A stretch of 64,000 bases of DNA from Melastoma dodecandrum (lineage: Eukaryota; Streptophyta; Magnoliopsida; Myrtales; Melastomataceae). How positions within the stretch are numbered: the first letter of the stretch is position 1; the number at the start of each line of letters is the position of its first letter. The notes beneath the pieces are model-generated. The model saw nothing but the letters and a program-made list of their open reading frames with translations, did not search any database and had not been told where the DNA came from. The position numbers were made by a program, and so were the translations under genes. Where the stretch lies: positions 3,303,001 to 3,367,000 of the forward strand of contig JARUPY010000292.1 in assembly GCA_029817715.1 (NCBI GenBank), read 5' to 3'. Shown one piece after another: positions 9,029 to 18,945 of this stretch.

Positions 9029-9970
9029 TCAGGCGACCCGCACCCGACGGCGCACCTCGCGCGCCACGGTGGGGCGACCGTTGGGCCGGCGGCTCACGGT
9101 CCGGGGGGCGCCGACCGTGATGCTCTGCGTTTCGCGGGCGATGAAGGCCGTCGGCATCTGAGCCTGGAGATCGGCCTCCATGTCGCGGAGCGCCGTGTCG
9201 GAATGGGCCGGGTGCAGGTGGATGATGGCCAGCGCCTTCACCCCCGCGACCTGCGCCAGTTCGACGCCCTTCTGCCACGTGGAATGGCCCCAGCCCCGGC
9301 AGGTCGGATATTCGCCGTCCGTGAACATGCCGTCGTAGACCATCAGGTCGGCCCCGGCGACGAAGTCGGCCAGCGCCGGGTCCGGCCAGGGATCGCTGTG
9401 CTCGATATCGCTGATCAGGCACAGGCGCCGGCCGGCATGCTCGAACCGGTAGCCCACCGAGCCCTGCGGGTGATTCAGCGCGATCGTGTCGACCCGCGTC
9501 CCGTCCGGGAAGGTCAGGGTTTGCCCCGCCTCGAAGCCGTGATGCTTGAAGGTGCAGCACAGCTTGTCGAGCGTAACCGGGAAGAGCGGCGGCGCGAACA
9601 GGCGGTCGAGGGTCGGCCCGGCCGATTCGCCGCCGAGGTTGCCGCAATAGGTGTTGATCACCCGGTCGCAGTCGAGGACCGCAGGCTTGAAGAAGGGGAG
9701 CCCCGCCGTGTGGTCGAGATGCAGGTGGCTGAACAGCAGGTCGACCTCTCGAGGCAGGTCGGTCCGGTGGCCCTGCCCAAGATTGTAGATGCCCGAGCCC
9801 GCGTCCACGATGAACAGGCGCTCCCCGCAGCGGACTTCGAGGCAGGGGGTGCTGCCGCCGAACTCGACGTACTGGGGGCCGCTGACCGGGGTCGAGCCGC
9901 GGACGCCCCAGAAGCGCAGGACGAGGTCCTGATTGGCCGCCGGGAGGGACGGCCCACACGTGTTGGACAT
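9029..9970 (-). CDS. Metallo-beta-lactamase-fold hydrolase, PhnP/cyclic phosphodiesterase-like
   Basis: 313 aa from ATG 9970 (an in-frame GTG at 9979 is the alternative). The start FWGVRGSTP, the GGSTPCLEV strand, the metal motif SHLHLDHTAGLPFF, a later conserved aspartate in LISDIEHSDP, and a C-terminal IIHLHPAHSD histidine match COG1235-type hydrolases that bind two metal ions and cleave phosphodiester-like or similar bonds. The substrate is unknown. The gene stands alone between convergent and same-strand neighbours and has an EcfG-like promoter sequence in front, suggesting stress control (inference). Confidence 0.8.
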   Translation of the reverse strand: MSNTCGPSLPAANQDLVLRFWGVRGSTPVSGPQYVEFGGSTPCLEVRCGERLFIVDAGSGIYNLGQGHRTDLPREVDLLFSHLHLDHTAGLPFFKPAVLDCDRVINTYCGNLGGESAGPTLDRLFAPPLFPVTLDKLCCTFKHHGFEAGQTLTFPDGTRVDTIALNHPQGSVGYRFEHAGRRLCLISDIEHSDPWPDPALADFVAGADLMVYDGMFTDGEYPTCRGWGHSTWQKGVELAQVAGVKALAIIHLHPAHSDTALRDMEADLQAQMPTAFIARETQSITVGAPRTVSRRPNGRPTVAREVRRRVRVA

Positions 9971-10007
9971 GGCGATCACGAATCTGCGGACGTCGATCCC
10001 GATCCGT

Positions 10008-10033
10008 TACGATCGAAACCCCGTCGCCGTTCC
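10008..10033 (-). promoter_or_regulatory. Candidate EcfG-type promoter of the metallo-hydrolase gene
   Basis: On the minus strand: GGAAC (10033-10029), a 17-bp spacer, then CGTA (10011-10008), one mismatch from CGTT. It ends 28-38 bp before the possible start codons, the same geometry as the candidates at 8772 and 29766. Confidence 0.38.
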
Positions 10034-10049
10034 GGGAAGAATGCAATGA

Positions 10050-10096
10050 TTACGGCAGGCGGACGATCCGAGAGTACCGCGCGTCCCCTGCCGTAA
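10050..10096. repeat. 10-bp perfect inverted repeat with 27-bp spacer
   Basis: TTACGGCAGG (10050-10059) pairs with CCTGCCGTAA (10087-10096). It lies between the L,D-transpeptidase stop (10175) and the metallo-hydrolase start. No T-run follows on either strand, so an ordinary intrinsic terminator is unlikely; an operator or transcript-end hairpin is possible. Confidence 0.45.
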
Positions 10097-10174
10097 CATG
10101 AATTGGTGTGCCGCGGGCCGCCGCGATGTGCGTCTGCGCACACGGACGGGTTCCCGTTCCGGGTTGCTGCATGC

Positions 10175-11368
10175 CTAAAGCGCCTCGGTCGCGGCCAGCA
10201 TCCCGAAGGCCGGTCTCTGGAGATTCGGGCGACCGAAAGCCCGGCCGTCGATGCCGGCCGCAACCCAGGAGGGCAGGCCGTCGCCGTAGCGGGTCGGAAT
10301 CGGGCCGGCCAGCGCCCCGAACGGATCCGCGGCGCGGGCGTAGACCGGAACGAAGCCGGCCATCCATCGGGGCGACAGGGCGGACTCCGCGCTGGCCCAG
10401 GCGCTCCAGACCGCCTCCGGCACCGGGCGCGCGGCGCGGTGGCCCGGCACGACCACCACCTCCTGTCCGGCGAAAGCCAGGGCCTCCGGACGGCTGATGT
10501 CGCCGACCGCCCCGCCCTTGGCGGTGTAGGCGGCCCAGAACGCGTTCTGCCCGCCATCGGAATAGGTGGTGCGCACGGCCGGCTCCCCTTCCTCGGAGAG
10601 TGCCGCGATCCGCGCGTCCTCGACGGCCCGGCGGGTGGTCACGGCCGCCTCGACGGCGGGATCCCGGGACGGCGCGAAGGCGTACCGGCCGGCCACCACC
10701 GAGACCTGAAGCTCCTCGCGGCTCGCCTCGAACCGGTCGGACCCGGCCTTGAGCTCGCGCCAGAAGGCGATGTTGGGGTCGGTCCGATGGCGGGCCATGG
10801 CCTCGGCACTCATCCGGAACGGGTAGGACTGGAACTGGAACGCCGCCTGCCCGCCCTTCAGGGCGTCGCGGGCGATGGCGTAGATCTCGCCCACCGTGCC
10901 GTTGGTCATGGCGAAGCACCCCATCGACGAGCAGATCCCGTGCACCATCACGGCCGATCCCGTGCCGCCATGGGCCCGGTCGTAGGCGTTGGGGTAACCG
11001 ACGTCGAAGGACAGGTAGTAGTGCGAGTTCGGGTTCATCTGGCGCCGGGGCACCGTGTAGAACCCCTCCGGGGTCTGCCGGTCGCCGCTCTTGCGCTTGG
11101 GGCCGAGCTGGCCGGACCAGCGGCAGATCGGGAAGGTCTTGATGAAGACGTAGCCCGATCGGCCCTTCTTCCAGACCTCGATCTCCGATTCCTTCTTGTA
11201 GGCCCGGAACAGCACCGGCGATGCGGCCGTGACGCCCTTCTGGGCCATCAGCGCGAGGGTCGCGGCCGGGATTGGCGCCTCGGCCTTGCCGGCCTGCGCG
11301 ACGGCGGGGCTGGAGGCCACCAGGAGGGCGAGGCCGGCGGCGAGCGTTATCGAGGATGTTCGAGGCAT
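10175..11368 (-). CDS. Secreted L,D-transpeptidase (YkuD/YafK type)
   Basis: 397 aa with a clear signal peptide (hydrophobic core LAAGLALLVASS, cleavage near AVAQA). The catalytic domain (about 60-200) shows GDRQTPEGFY and the active-site pattern HGICSSMGCFAMTNG, where the second cysteine follows the conserved S-x-G. This pattern belongs to periplasmic enzymes that form or cut L,D-linkages in peptidoglycan or anchor proteins to it. The C-terminal ~180 residues are not recognised. The frame is open far upstream; ATG 11368 was chosen because the signal peptide starts there. Confidence 0.85.
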   Translation of the reverse strand: MPRTSSITLAAGLALLVASSPAVAQAGKAEAPIPAATLALMAQKGVTAASPVLFRAYKKESEIEVWKKGRSGYVFIKTFPICRWSGQLGPKRKSGDRQTPEGFYTVPRRQMNPNSHYYLSFDVGYPNAYDRAHGGTGSAVMVHGICSSMGCFAMTNGTVGEIYAIARDALKGGQAAFQFQSYPFRMSAEAMARHRTDPNIAFWRELKAGSDRFEASREELQVSVVAGRYAFAPSRDPAVEAAVTTRRAVEDARIAALSEEGEPAVRTTYSDGGQNAFWAAYTAKGGAVGDISRPEALAFAGQEVVVVPGHRAARPVPEAVWSAWASAESALSPRWMAGFVPVYARAADPFGALAGPIPTRYGDGLPSWVAAGIDGRAFGRPNLQRPAFGMLAATEAL

Positions 11369-11511
11369 GAACCGTCCGCACTGGATCGGCCGGGATGGCG
11401 CCGGACAGGCACGGCCCTCCGCCCTGACGGCGTATTGCGGCGTCCGTGAGGCTGACGCGCTGATCCGGTCCGCGCCGCCGTATCCGGCGACCGGCTCCGG
11501 TCCCGGGCGGT

Positions 11512-12447
11512 TCAAGCGCTCGCGACGGTCGCCCGGTAATCGCGTGGACTCACGCCGTAGGCCTCCCGGAACGCGCGGCTGAGGACCGCGCCGCTCGCGA
11601 AGCCGCAGGCCTCCCCGATCTCGCCGATGGACCGCCGATCCAGGGGATCGTCGAAAGCGGCCCGCACCGTCGCGAGGCGCTGACGGGCGAGGTAGCGCGC
11701 GACCCCGCCCTCCGGCTCGAACAGGCGATAGAGCTGCGAGCGCGACATGCCGAGGGCCCGCGCGAGGGCATCGATCCGGAGCGGTGCGCAGAGCTGGCGC
11801 CTGAGGTGCTGCTTCGCGGCCCCGAGCCGGGCGGCATCGAGCGGTGAGGCGGCGCGGGCGACCGCCTCCAGGCTCGGGCGCGCGCAGGCCGCGATCATGT
11901 GGAGCGAGGCCTGGGCGATATGGGCGGCGTCGACCGCCGCGATCGCGTGGCTGTGCGCGTCCAGGCTCCGCACGTGATCGGCCAGGAGACGGCCCGCGCC
12001 GCCCTGCAGAACCAGCCCGTGCAACGTGCCCTCGTCGGGCAGCACCGAGGCGACGGACGAACGCGGAAGCGCGATGATCAGCGAGTCCGTCTCCGGCACC
12101 CGGCTGCGGCGATAGGGCTGCGACAGGTCGTTGAGGCTGATCGCGCCCGCCGGGACGTCGACCACGCCGCGTTCGGTCTCGACCTGATACGCGTGCCGGC
12201 TGAGATGCAACACGAAGCCGTCGTGGCCGTCGCGCCGGATCTGGGCCCTGGACCGGCCCGGGGCCTGGGGCGCGGCGTTCATCACCCGCAGCGCCATCGT
12301 GCCGACCAGGGTGGTCTCGATGCTGCCCGAGAAGCCCTGTGGGTCGGCCTCGAGATCGTGCGCGGCGAACAGGGCGCGCCAAGCCTCGAACCGGTCGCGT
12401 TCGGGCAGAGTCGCAGTCGTGAAATGGGACCGAGGTACGGTGGTCAC
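11512..12447 (-). CDS. AraC-family transcriptional regulator
   Basis: 311 aa. The N-terminal half (about 1-200) resembles the AraC-binding-2 sensor domain (FEAWRALFA near the start). The C-terminal half carries two helix-turn-helix motifs: IDALARALGMSRSQLYRLF, then the second with GEIGEACGFASGAVLSRAFR and the conserved GVSPRDYR end. The start is GTG 12447 with no good Shine-Dalgarno, so the N-terminus is uncertain. It follows the L,D-transpeptidase divergently by position but on the same strand (143 bp apart). The target is unknown. Confidence 0.88.
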   Translation of the reverse strand: MTTVPRSHFTTATLPERDRFEAWRALFAAHDLEADPQGFSGSIETTLVGTMALRVMNAAPQAPGRSRAQIRRDGHDGFVLHLSRHAYQVETERGVVDVPAGAISLNDLSQPYRRSRVPETDSLIIALPRSSVASVLPDEGTLHGLVLQGGAGRLLADHVRSLDAHSHAIAAVDAAHIAQASLHMIAACARPSLEAVARAASPLDAARLGAAKQHLRRQLCAPLRIDALARALGMSRSQLYRLFEPEGGVARYLARQRLATVRAAFDDPLDRRSIGEIGEACGFASGAVLSRAFREAYGVSPRDYRATVASA

Positions 12448-12800
12448 GGCAATTCTGCTGTCGGAGGTAGATCTCTTTAGCCCAGGATGCGTGCCCGGCC
12501 CGTTTCTTTCGGGCCACAGCCGACGATCGCCGGTTGCCCGACCGCCCGACCGCCGGTCGCTCGCGCCCCCGGATCGGACGGACCTCGGACCTCAGCCCGC
12601 GACCGCGGCGGCTCGATCCGCCGGCCGGGATCCCGCGAGACTCGGGTCGTGGCATGCCGTGATCCCGGGCTCCGCTCCGCGGCCCCGGACTCACGGGGCG
12701 TGGCAGCTCTGAAGGCGGGGTCCGAGGGCGGACGCGCGCGTCGAACACGCTTTCCAGATGGACTTTCGATGGCCCCCGGCCCCGGCGGCTGAGCGCTCCG
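12448..12800. other. 353-bp gap without a convincing gene
   Basis: Lies upstream of the AraC gene and downstream of the ABC-like gene. Overlapping open frames here are arginine/proline-rich with no family resemblance. A small hairpin GGCCCG-tttcttt-CGGGCC is visible around 12494-12512. I see no RNA gene. Confidence 0.5.
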
Positions 12801-15389
12801 TCAACGGGCCACAGCAGGCTCTGTCTCTGCCGCCATCTGTGCCGGCGCCACCACCGCGCTGTTCTCCACGGCGATCACCGCGTCGAACGGTTCGGTGCCC
12901 TCGGGCACGCCCGATTCGGGCAGGCAGACGACGAAGCCGCGGCCGGCCCGCGCCTGCCGCAGCCGGGTGAGGCGCTCGCGCAGGCCCTCCTTGCGCTCGT
13001 CGGCGGCGATCGCCACGACCAGGATATCGGGGTCGCGGGCGAGGCAGCGGACCAGCTCGATCGCCATCCGCTCCCGGGCGTTGATCGCGCCGTCCGCCAG
13101 CGCGCCGGTGCTCGGCTGGATCTCGACCTTGCTGTCGAGGCCGAGTTCGTAGACGGCGGCCTCCAGGCCCTCCTCGGCGAGCACGCGCCGCACCAGCGCC
13201 CGCACCCGCGGCTCGGCATTGGCCTCACCCAGGCTGATCCGGCCGAACAGCAGGTTCTCCTCCAGGCTGGCGGCCGGGTTGACCCGGCGGGGATCATGGA
13301 ACTCCACGGCGCCGGCCAGGTGTGCGGGGAGCATCCGCGCGAAGGAGTGCCGGGCCTGGACCAGCCGCTCCTCGAAGGCGGCGTCGATCAGGCCGAAGCG
13401 GTGGCGCGATTCGCTGTAGCGCAGGGCCAATCCGATCAGCCGCATCCGGTCGCGCTGGCCGGCCGGCCCCCGGCGCAGGCTCGCCGCGTCGGGCAGGCGC
13501 ACCACCAGATCCTCGAAATAGCCCCGCTCCGCGGCCTGGAACAGCGAGTAGGCGTCGAACAGGGGATGGTCGTTCGGCAGGTCGGCGAAGATCTCGACGG
13601 TGCTGCGGGCGACCGAGAGGCCGATCTCGGTCAGCGGCCGGACCAGCCCCTCGGCCTCCAGCACCGCCCGCAGATAGGGATGGCGGGCGAAGCGCAGGGG
13701 CGCGAAGGCGCCGCCCACCGGCTCGCCGAACAGGATGTTCTCGCCGATGCTCGCCTGATGATTGTAGCGGTCGGGGTCGAACGGCTCGACGAGGCGCTCG
13801 GCCCCCTTGGCGGCCAGCGCCTGCCGCATGGTCCGGCGGGCGGTCACGATCGCGGCGGCGAGCCGCGGCCGGGCCGCCGGGTCGAGCCGTCCGGTCAGGC
13901 CGCGGGCGTACACGAAGCCGTCGAGCCCGGTCAGACGGCAGAGCCCGACCAGGGCGATGTCGTCGGGCGCGCGCGCCGGGTCGGTCCCGTAGAGCAGGTT
14001 CTGGCGCAGCGAGCCCGCCATGAGGATCGCCTCGCCGGCCGCGAAGGCGATGCGGCGGGCGCGCTCCGCGGGGTCGAAGCCGCGCAGGTCCGTGCCCGCG
14101 TAGGTGACGGTGCCGGCGGTCGGCTCGATCTGCCCGGCCAGGACCGCCGCCAGCGCCCGGGCGCCGCTGCCGCGGCTGCCGGTGATCGCCACATGGCCCG
14201 GCATGGAGACCGCCACGTCGACGCCCGTCAGGCGCTCGCCCGTGACCGGATCGAAGGCGCCGACCCCCTGGGTCGCCAGGATCCCCGACTGCGGCATCGG
14301 CAGCGGCAGCGCGGTGCCGGTCCGGGCGGCCCGCGCCCGCCGGCCTTCGAGGGCGGCGACCGTGCGGGCGAGGTCCCGGAAGCGCGGGCGCACGGCCCGG
14401 CGCACCGTCCAGAGGCGCGCGCAGATCGCGGCGAGCCAGCCCGCGAGGCCGAAGGCGCCCACCGCCGCCACCAGGGCCGCCGGATCGACCGGCGGAGCCG
14501 TCGGCGCCCCGGGTCCGGTCGTCCGCCACAGGGCCGTGCCGATCGCGACGGCCGGCAGGATCACCGCCAGGGCGAGCGCGGGGGCCCGCGCATAGGCGAG
14601 GCGCGCCTCGGCCCGGGCCACGGTGCCGCGCATCGCCACCACCCGGGCCGCGATGCGGCTCCGTTCCAGGGCGGCCGCCCCGTGGTTGCGCACGGCCGGC
14701 AGGCGGCGCACGAGGTCGTTCAGGTTCTCCTCGGCCCGGGCGCTGGTGCGCAGGCGCAGCTCCTGCCGGTCCCGCGCCCGTTCCAGCACCAGTCCGTAGG
14801 CGAGGCCGACGGCCCCGAGCCCCACCACCGCGGCCGGGATCAGCCGGGGGGCCGCCAGGGCGGCGAAGCCGAGGGCCAGGATCAGCGCGGCCAGCGTCAT
14901 CGCCGGCAGCACGATGCCGGCGGCGAGCAGCCGGTCGGCCCGGGCCAGCACCTCGCCGACGAGGCGGGCGAGGCTGCGCGCCTCGTCCCGCGCCCCGGCC
15001 GGGGCATCGAGGATCGCCCGGAGGACGCCCTCGCGGACCGCGTCGGCGGCCTGGTTCTGGGCCTTGAAGCACAGGCGTGCCACGAACCAGCCGAGGCCTG
15101 CCAGGATCACCGCGCAGGCGGCGATGCACAGGAAGGCCGCGAGTTCGAGCGCGGCGGGCCGCATCGGCAGGCCCGGCGCCAGGACCAATTCCCAGCCCTG
15201 CAGCGGCACGGCGAGGCGCAGGAAGGTGAGCGCCGGCGACTCGTCGCGGGGCAGCACCGCGACGAGGTCGCGCAGGCAGAGGAGCGCCAGGGCGCAGAGC
15301 GGGACGCCGATCCCGACCGCGAGGGCCAATGCGGCCCCGTGCAGACGCCGCGCGGCACGCCAGGTCAGGAGGAGGGGATCGGATTCCAT
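12801..15389 (-). CDS. ABC-exporter-like membrane protein with degenerate, triplicated nucleotide-binding motifs
   Basis: 862 aa from ATG 15389 (GGAG 5 nt upstream; the frame continues to 15509 but that extension is low-complexity). Residues 1-330 hold about five or six hydrophobic segments like an exporter membrane domain. The P-loop position reads GSRGSGARA (404-412), lacking the essential lysine. A Q-loop-like motif occurs three times: SLRQNLLYG (460-468), SIGENILFG (547-555) and SLEENLLFG (708-716), each followed by an alpha-helical subdomain-like stretch. No canonical LSGGQ is seen. A Walker-B-like strand DILVVAIAAD (788-797) ends without the usual DE. It probably does not hydrolyse ATP normally; the role is unknown. 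Confidence 0.7.
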   Translation of the reverse strand: MESDPLLLTWRAARRLHGAALALAVGIGVPLCALALLCLRDLVAVLPRDESPALTFLRLAVPLQGWELVLAPGLPMRPAALELAAFLCIAACAVILAGLGWFVARLCFKAQNQAADAVREGVLRAILDAPAGARDEARSLARLVGEVLARADRLLAAGIVLPAMTLAALILALGFAALAAPRLIPAAVVGLGAVGLAYGLVLERARDRQELRLRTSARAEENLNDLVRRLPAVRNHGAAALERSRIAARVVAMRGTVARAEARLAYARAPALALAVILPAVAIGTALWRTTGPGAPTAPPVDPAALVAAVGAFGLAGWLAAICARLWTVRRAVRPRFRDLARTVAALEGRRARAARTGTALPLPMPQSGILATQGVGAFDPVTGERLTGVDVAVSMPGHVAITGSRGSGARALAAVLAGQIEPTAGTVTYAGTDLRGFDPAERARRIAFAAGEAILMAGSLRQNLLYGTDPARAPDDIALVGLCRLTGLDGFVYARGLTGRLDPAARPRLAAAIVTARRTMRQALAAKGAERLVEPFDPDRYNHQASIGENILFGEPVGGAFAPLRFARHPYLRAVLEAEGLVRPLTEIGLSVARSTVEIFADLPNDHPLFDAYSLFQAAERGYFEDLVVRLPDAASLRRGPAGQRDRMRLIGLALRYSESRHRFGLIDAAFEERLVQARHSFARMLPAHLAGAVEFHDPRRVNPAASLEENLLFGRISLGEANAEPRVRALVRRVLAEEGLEAAVYELGLDSKVEIQPSTGALADGAINARERMAIELVRCLARDPDILVVAIAADERKEGLRERLTRLRQARAGRGFVVCLPESGVPEGTEPFDAVIAVENSAVVAPAQMAAETEPAVAR

Positions 15390-15731
15390 GCGTCTCCGGG
15401 CGGGGGCAGGCGGGGCCGCTGAACCTGCGGCATAGGCCTTCGTGCCGGCCGCGGGAAGGGCGCCGGGTGCGGCCTGTTCCTGTGCGACATGTCCGCCGAA
15501 CTGATCCAAGTTCTAGCCCCGATCTGGAAGCGCTCTAGGTTCGATCCTGCGTGCGCGGCGCGACCCCGTCTACCGTCGCCAGGCCCGGCTGACGCGTCCG
15601 CCCGGGCCGCATCGCGTGGGCGAGATGGCGCGGTGCGCGTTCGGCCGGGACGAGACGATGGGGCGAGGCGTGCGGCGAGGGCTTGAGCAGAACGAGCGCG
15701 ACGGCACCGCCCGTCGGCGCGGGCGCGTCTG
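15390..15731. other. Divergent promoter region before the respiratory operon
   Basis: 342 bp between the ABC-like gene (minus) and actA (plus). No coding sequence is convincing. It must hold the promoter of the actA-to-coxIV operon, but I cannot identify a clear -35/-10 pair. Confidence 0.5.
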
Positions 15732-16391
15732 ATGGCGCAGCTGTTCACCCCCGGCGCCGATGCCCTGTATCGGCTCGCGCTGATGACCGGTGTCGCGTGC
15801 CTCGTCGGGCTGCCGGTGCTGGCCGCCGGGATCGTGCGCTCGAACTACGTCACGGGCGTCGGTGTGGCGCCGGCCCAGCCGCTGCCGTTCAGCCACAAGC
15901 ACCATTCCGGGGAACTCGGCGTCGATTGCCGCTACTGCCACACCACCGTCGAGAAGGAGGCCACAGCCGGCATCCCGCCGACCCATACCTGCATGACCTG
16001 CCACTCGCAGATCTGGACCGGCTCGGACATGCTCAAGCCGGTGCGCGACAGCTACGCGCAGGACAAGCCGCTGGAATGGACGCGGCTGAACAAGCTGCCG
16101 CAATACGTCTACTACAATCACTCCGTGCACGTGACGAAGGGGATCGGCTGCTCGACCTGCCACGGCGACGTGACGTCGATGCAGATGACCTACCGGGCCA
16201 ACGCCTTCGAGATGAAGTTCTGCCTCGACTGCCACCGGGCACCCGAGAAGTACGTACGCCCGCCCGATCAGGTCTGGAACATGACCTGGAAGCCGCCGGC
16301 CGATCAGGCGACGCTGGGGCCGAAGCTCGTCGAGCAGTACCATATCCGCGGCGGCGCGCGGCTCACCGAGTGCGGGATCTGCCACCGATGA
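15732..16391 (+). CDS. actA: Alternative complex III subunit ActA, pentaheme cytochrome c
   Basis: 219 aa, one N-terminal membrane anchor (about 15-35) and five c-type heme motifs: CRYCH 66-70, CMTCH 87-91, CSTCH 140-144, CLDCH 164-168 and CGICH 214-218. Extra histidines between them (HKHH, YNHSVH) fit bis-His ligation as in known ActA. It is periplasmic and passes electrons from the quinol-oxidising core towards the monoheme subunit and oxidase. Its stop overlaps the actB start by 4 bp. It is the first gene of the act-cox operon. Confidence 0.92.
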   Translation: MAQLFTPGADALYRLALMTGVACLVGLPVLAAGIVRSNYVTGVGVAPAQPLPFSHKHHSGELGVDCRYCHTTVEKEATAGIPPTHTCMTCHSQIWTGSDMLKPVRDSYAQDKPLEWTRLNKLPQYVYYNHSVHVTKGIGCSTCHGDVTSMQMTYRANAFEMKFCLDCHRAPEKYVRPPDQVWNMTWKPPADQATLGPKLVEQYHIRGGARLTECGICHR

Positions 16392-18914
16392 CCGGCGCCC
16401 CCGATATGGCGGCCCTCCGCGAAAAGCTCTCCGGCGGCGATGGCCCCCGCTTCTGGCGCAGCCTCGACGCCGTGGCCGACAGCCCGGAATTCCGGGCTTA
16501 TCTCGCGGCCGAGTTCCCCTCGGCCTCCCGGCTCGCCGCGGCGCCTGAGCGGCGCGGCTTCCTGAAGCTGATGGCGGCCTCCTTCGCGCTCGGCGGGCTG
16601 ACCGCCTGCGGCGCCGGCGGGGGGCGCGCCTACGAGGTGCCCTACGTCAACCAGCCCGAGCGGATCGTGCCGGGGACGGATCTGTCCTACGCCTCCTCGG
16701 CCCTGTTCGACGGGTTCGGCAACGGCGTGCTGGTGACGACCCGCAACGGTCGCCCGCTGAAGATCGAGGGCAATCCCGACCATCCCTGGAGCCGCGGCGG
16801 CACCGACGTGCTGGCCCAGGCCTCGGTGCTCGGGCTCTACGACCCGTTCCGCTCCCAGGCGGTGCAGCATCTCGGCCGGCCGAGTTCCTGGGCGGCGTTC
16901 CGCGGGGCCCTGCAGGCGCAGATGCCGGCCTGGCGCGAGAACCGGGGCGAGGGGCTCACCCTGCTGACCGGCCCGGTGACCTCGCCCACGATGGCTGCCC
17001 AGATCGCCCGGCTGCGGGCCGCCTACCCGGCGCTCCGATGGCATGTCGGCGCGGGTGCGTCCCGGGACGGACTCTACGAGGGCGCCCGCCGGGCCTACGG
17101 CCGGCCGCTGGAGACGCTTCCCGATTTCGGCCGGGCGCGGACCCTCGTGGCGCTCGATGGCGATTTCCTCGACCTTGGCCCGGGTCAAGTCGGCCTGTCC
17201 CGGCGCTGGATCGACGCCCGGCGGGCCGCCTACGCCGAGGGGCGCCTCCTCACCCTTCACGCCGCCGCCCCGACGCCGACGCTGACCAGCGCCAAGGCCG
17301 ACCACGGCATCGTGGTCCCGGCCGGCCGCCTCGAGGACCTCGCCCGCGATCTGCTCGGCATGGCCGGCGGCGGCGCGGCACCGGGGGGGGACGATCCGGC
17401 CGCCCGCTGGACGCGCGGTGCCGCAAAGGCGCTCACCGAGGCGCGGGGCGCCGGGATCGTCACGGCGGGCCTGGCCGCGAGCCCGGACCTGCACGCGCTG
17501 GTGCATCGCCTGAACGGCGCGCTCGGCAATACCGGCGCGACCCTGGTCCACACCGCGCCCGCGGTGGAGACGGATGCCGGGACCCTCGCGGACCTCGCCG
17601 ACGCGATGGCGCGCGGCGACGTCCGGACCCTGATCGTGCTCGGTGCCAACCCGGTCTACGAGGCGCCGGGCGCCCTCGACTTCGCCGCCCGGATGCAGCG
17701 GGTCCCGCTCAAGATCCACGCCGGGCTCTACTATGACGAGACCGGCGCCCATGCCGACTGGCATCTGCCCGCTGCCCACCCGCTCGAGTCCTGGGGCGAC
17801 GTCCGCTCCCTCGACGGGACCGTGGGACTGATCCAGCCGACCATCGCGCCGCTCTACAACGGCCGGACGCTGCCGCAGATGCTGGCCTTCCTGGCGAGCG
17901 CCGAGGGCGCGGACGGGGCCGAGGATGCCCTCGCCCTCGTCAAGGCGCGCTGGCGGAACGACGGCGAGGACGAGACGGCGTTCGAGGCCCGCTTCGCCGA
18001 GGCCCTGCGCCGCGGCTTCTTCGCCGACAGCGCGCATCCGGCCGAGGCCGTCGCGCTGACGCAGCAGGGGACGACGTCCCCCGCCCCCGCCCTGTCCTCG
18101 GATGGCGTCGAGGTGCTGTTCCGCCCCGATCCCACGGTCTGGGACGGCACCCATGCCGATCTCGCCTGGCTGCAGGAACTCCCGAAGCCGCTCACCAAGG
18201 TGGTCTGGGAAAACGTGATCGCGGTGAGCCCCCGGCTCGCCGAGCGCGAAGGGATCGCCACGGGCGACATCCTGCGGATCGAGGCGGAGGGCCGCGCCGT
18301 CGAGGGCCCCGCCTGGATCCTGCCGGGGCAGGCCGACGACACCGTGACCCTGACGCTGGGCTACGGCCGGGACGTGCCGGACCACCTGTCCCGCGGCCTC
18401 GGCTACGACGCTGCGCCCTTGCGCCCGCCGGATTCGCCCTGGCGGCTCGCGGGCGCCCGGCTGACCAAGACCGGGCGGCGCAGCATGCCGGTCACCACCC
18501 AGCATCTCGGCACAATGGAGGGCCAGGATCTCGTCCGCGTGCAGGCGATGGGCGCCGCCCCGGTGGGCGACCCGAAGGGCGGCCCGAGCCCGGCTTCGTT
18601 CTATCCGCCGCCGGAGAGCCAGGATCGCTGGGTTGCGGCGCAATGGGGCATGGCGATCGACCTCGACGCCTGCACAGGCTGCAACGCCTGCGTCACCGCC
18701 TGCCAGGCCGAGAACAACATCCCGGTGGTCGGGCGCGAGGAGGTCGGCCTCGGCCGCTGGATGGGCTGGCTGCGGGTCGATCGCTACTACGCGGGCGAAC
18801 TCGACGCCCCGGCGACGCATTTCCAGCCGGTGCCCTGCATGCATTGCGAGCAGGCGCCCTGCGAACTCGGCTGCCCGGTGGAGGCGACGCTCCACGACAG
18901 CGAGGGGTTGAACC

Positions 18915-18945
<31 letters not shown>

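Noticed and set aside
13296..15422. 708-codon plus-strand frame opposite the ABC-like gene
   Set aside because: Composition is glycine/arginine/alanine-rich shadow of a GC-rich gene; the minus-strand frame has membrane segments and ABC-like motifs.
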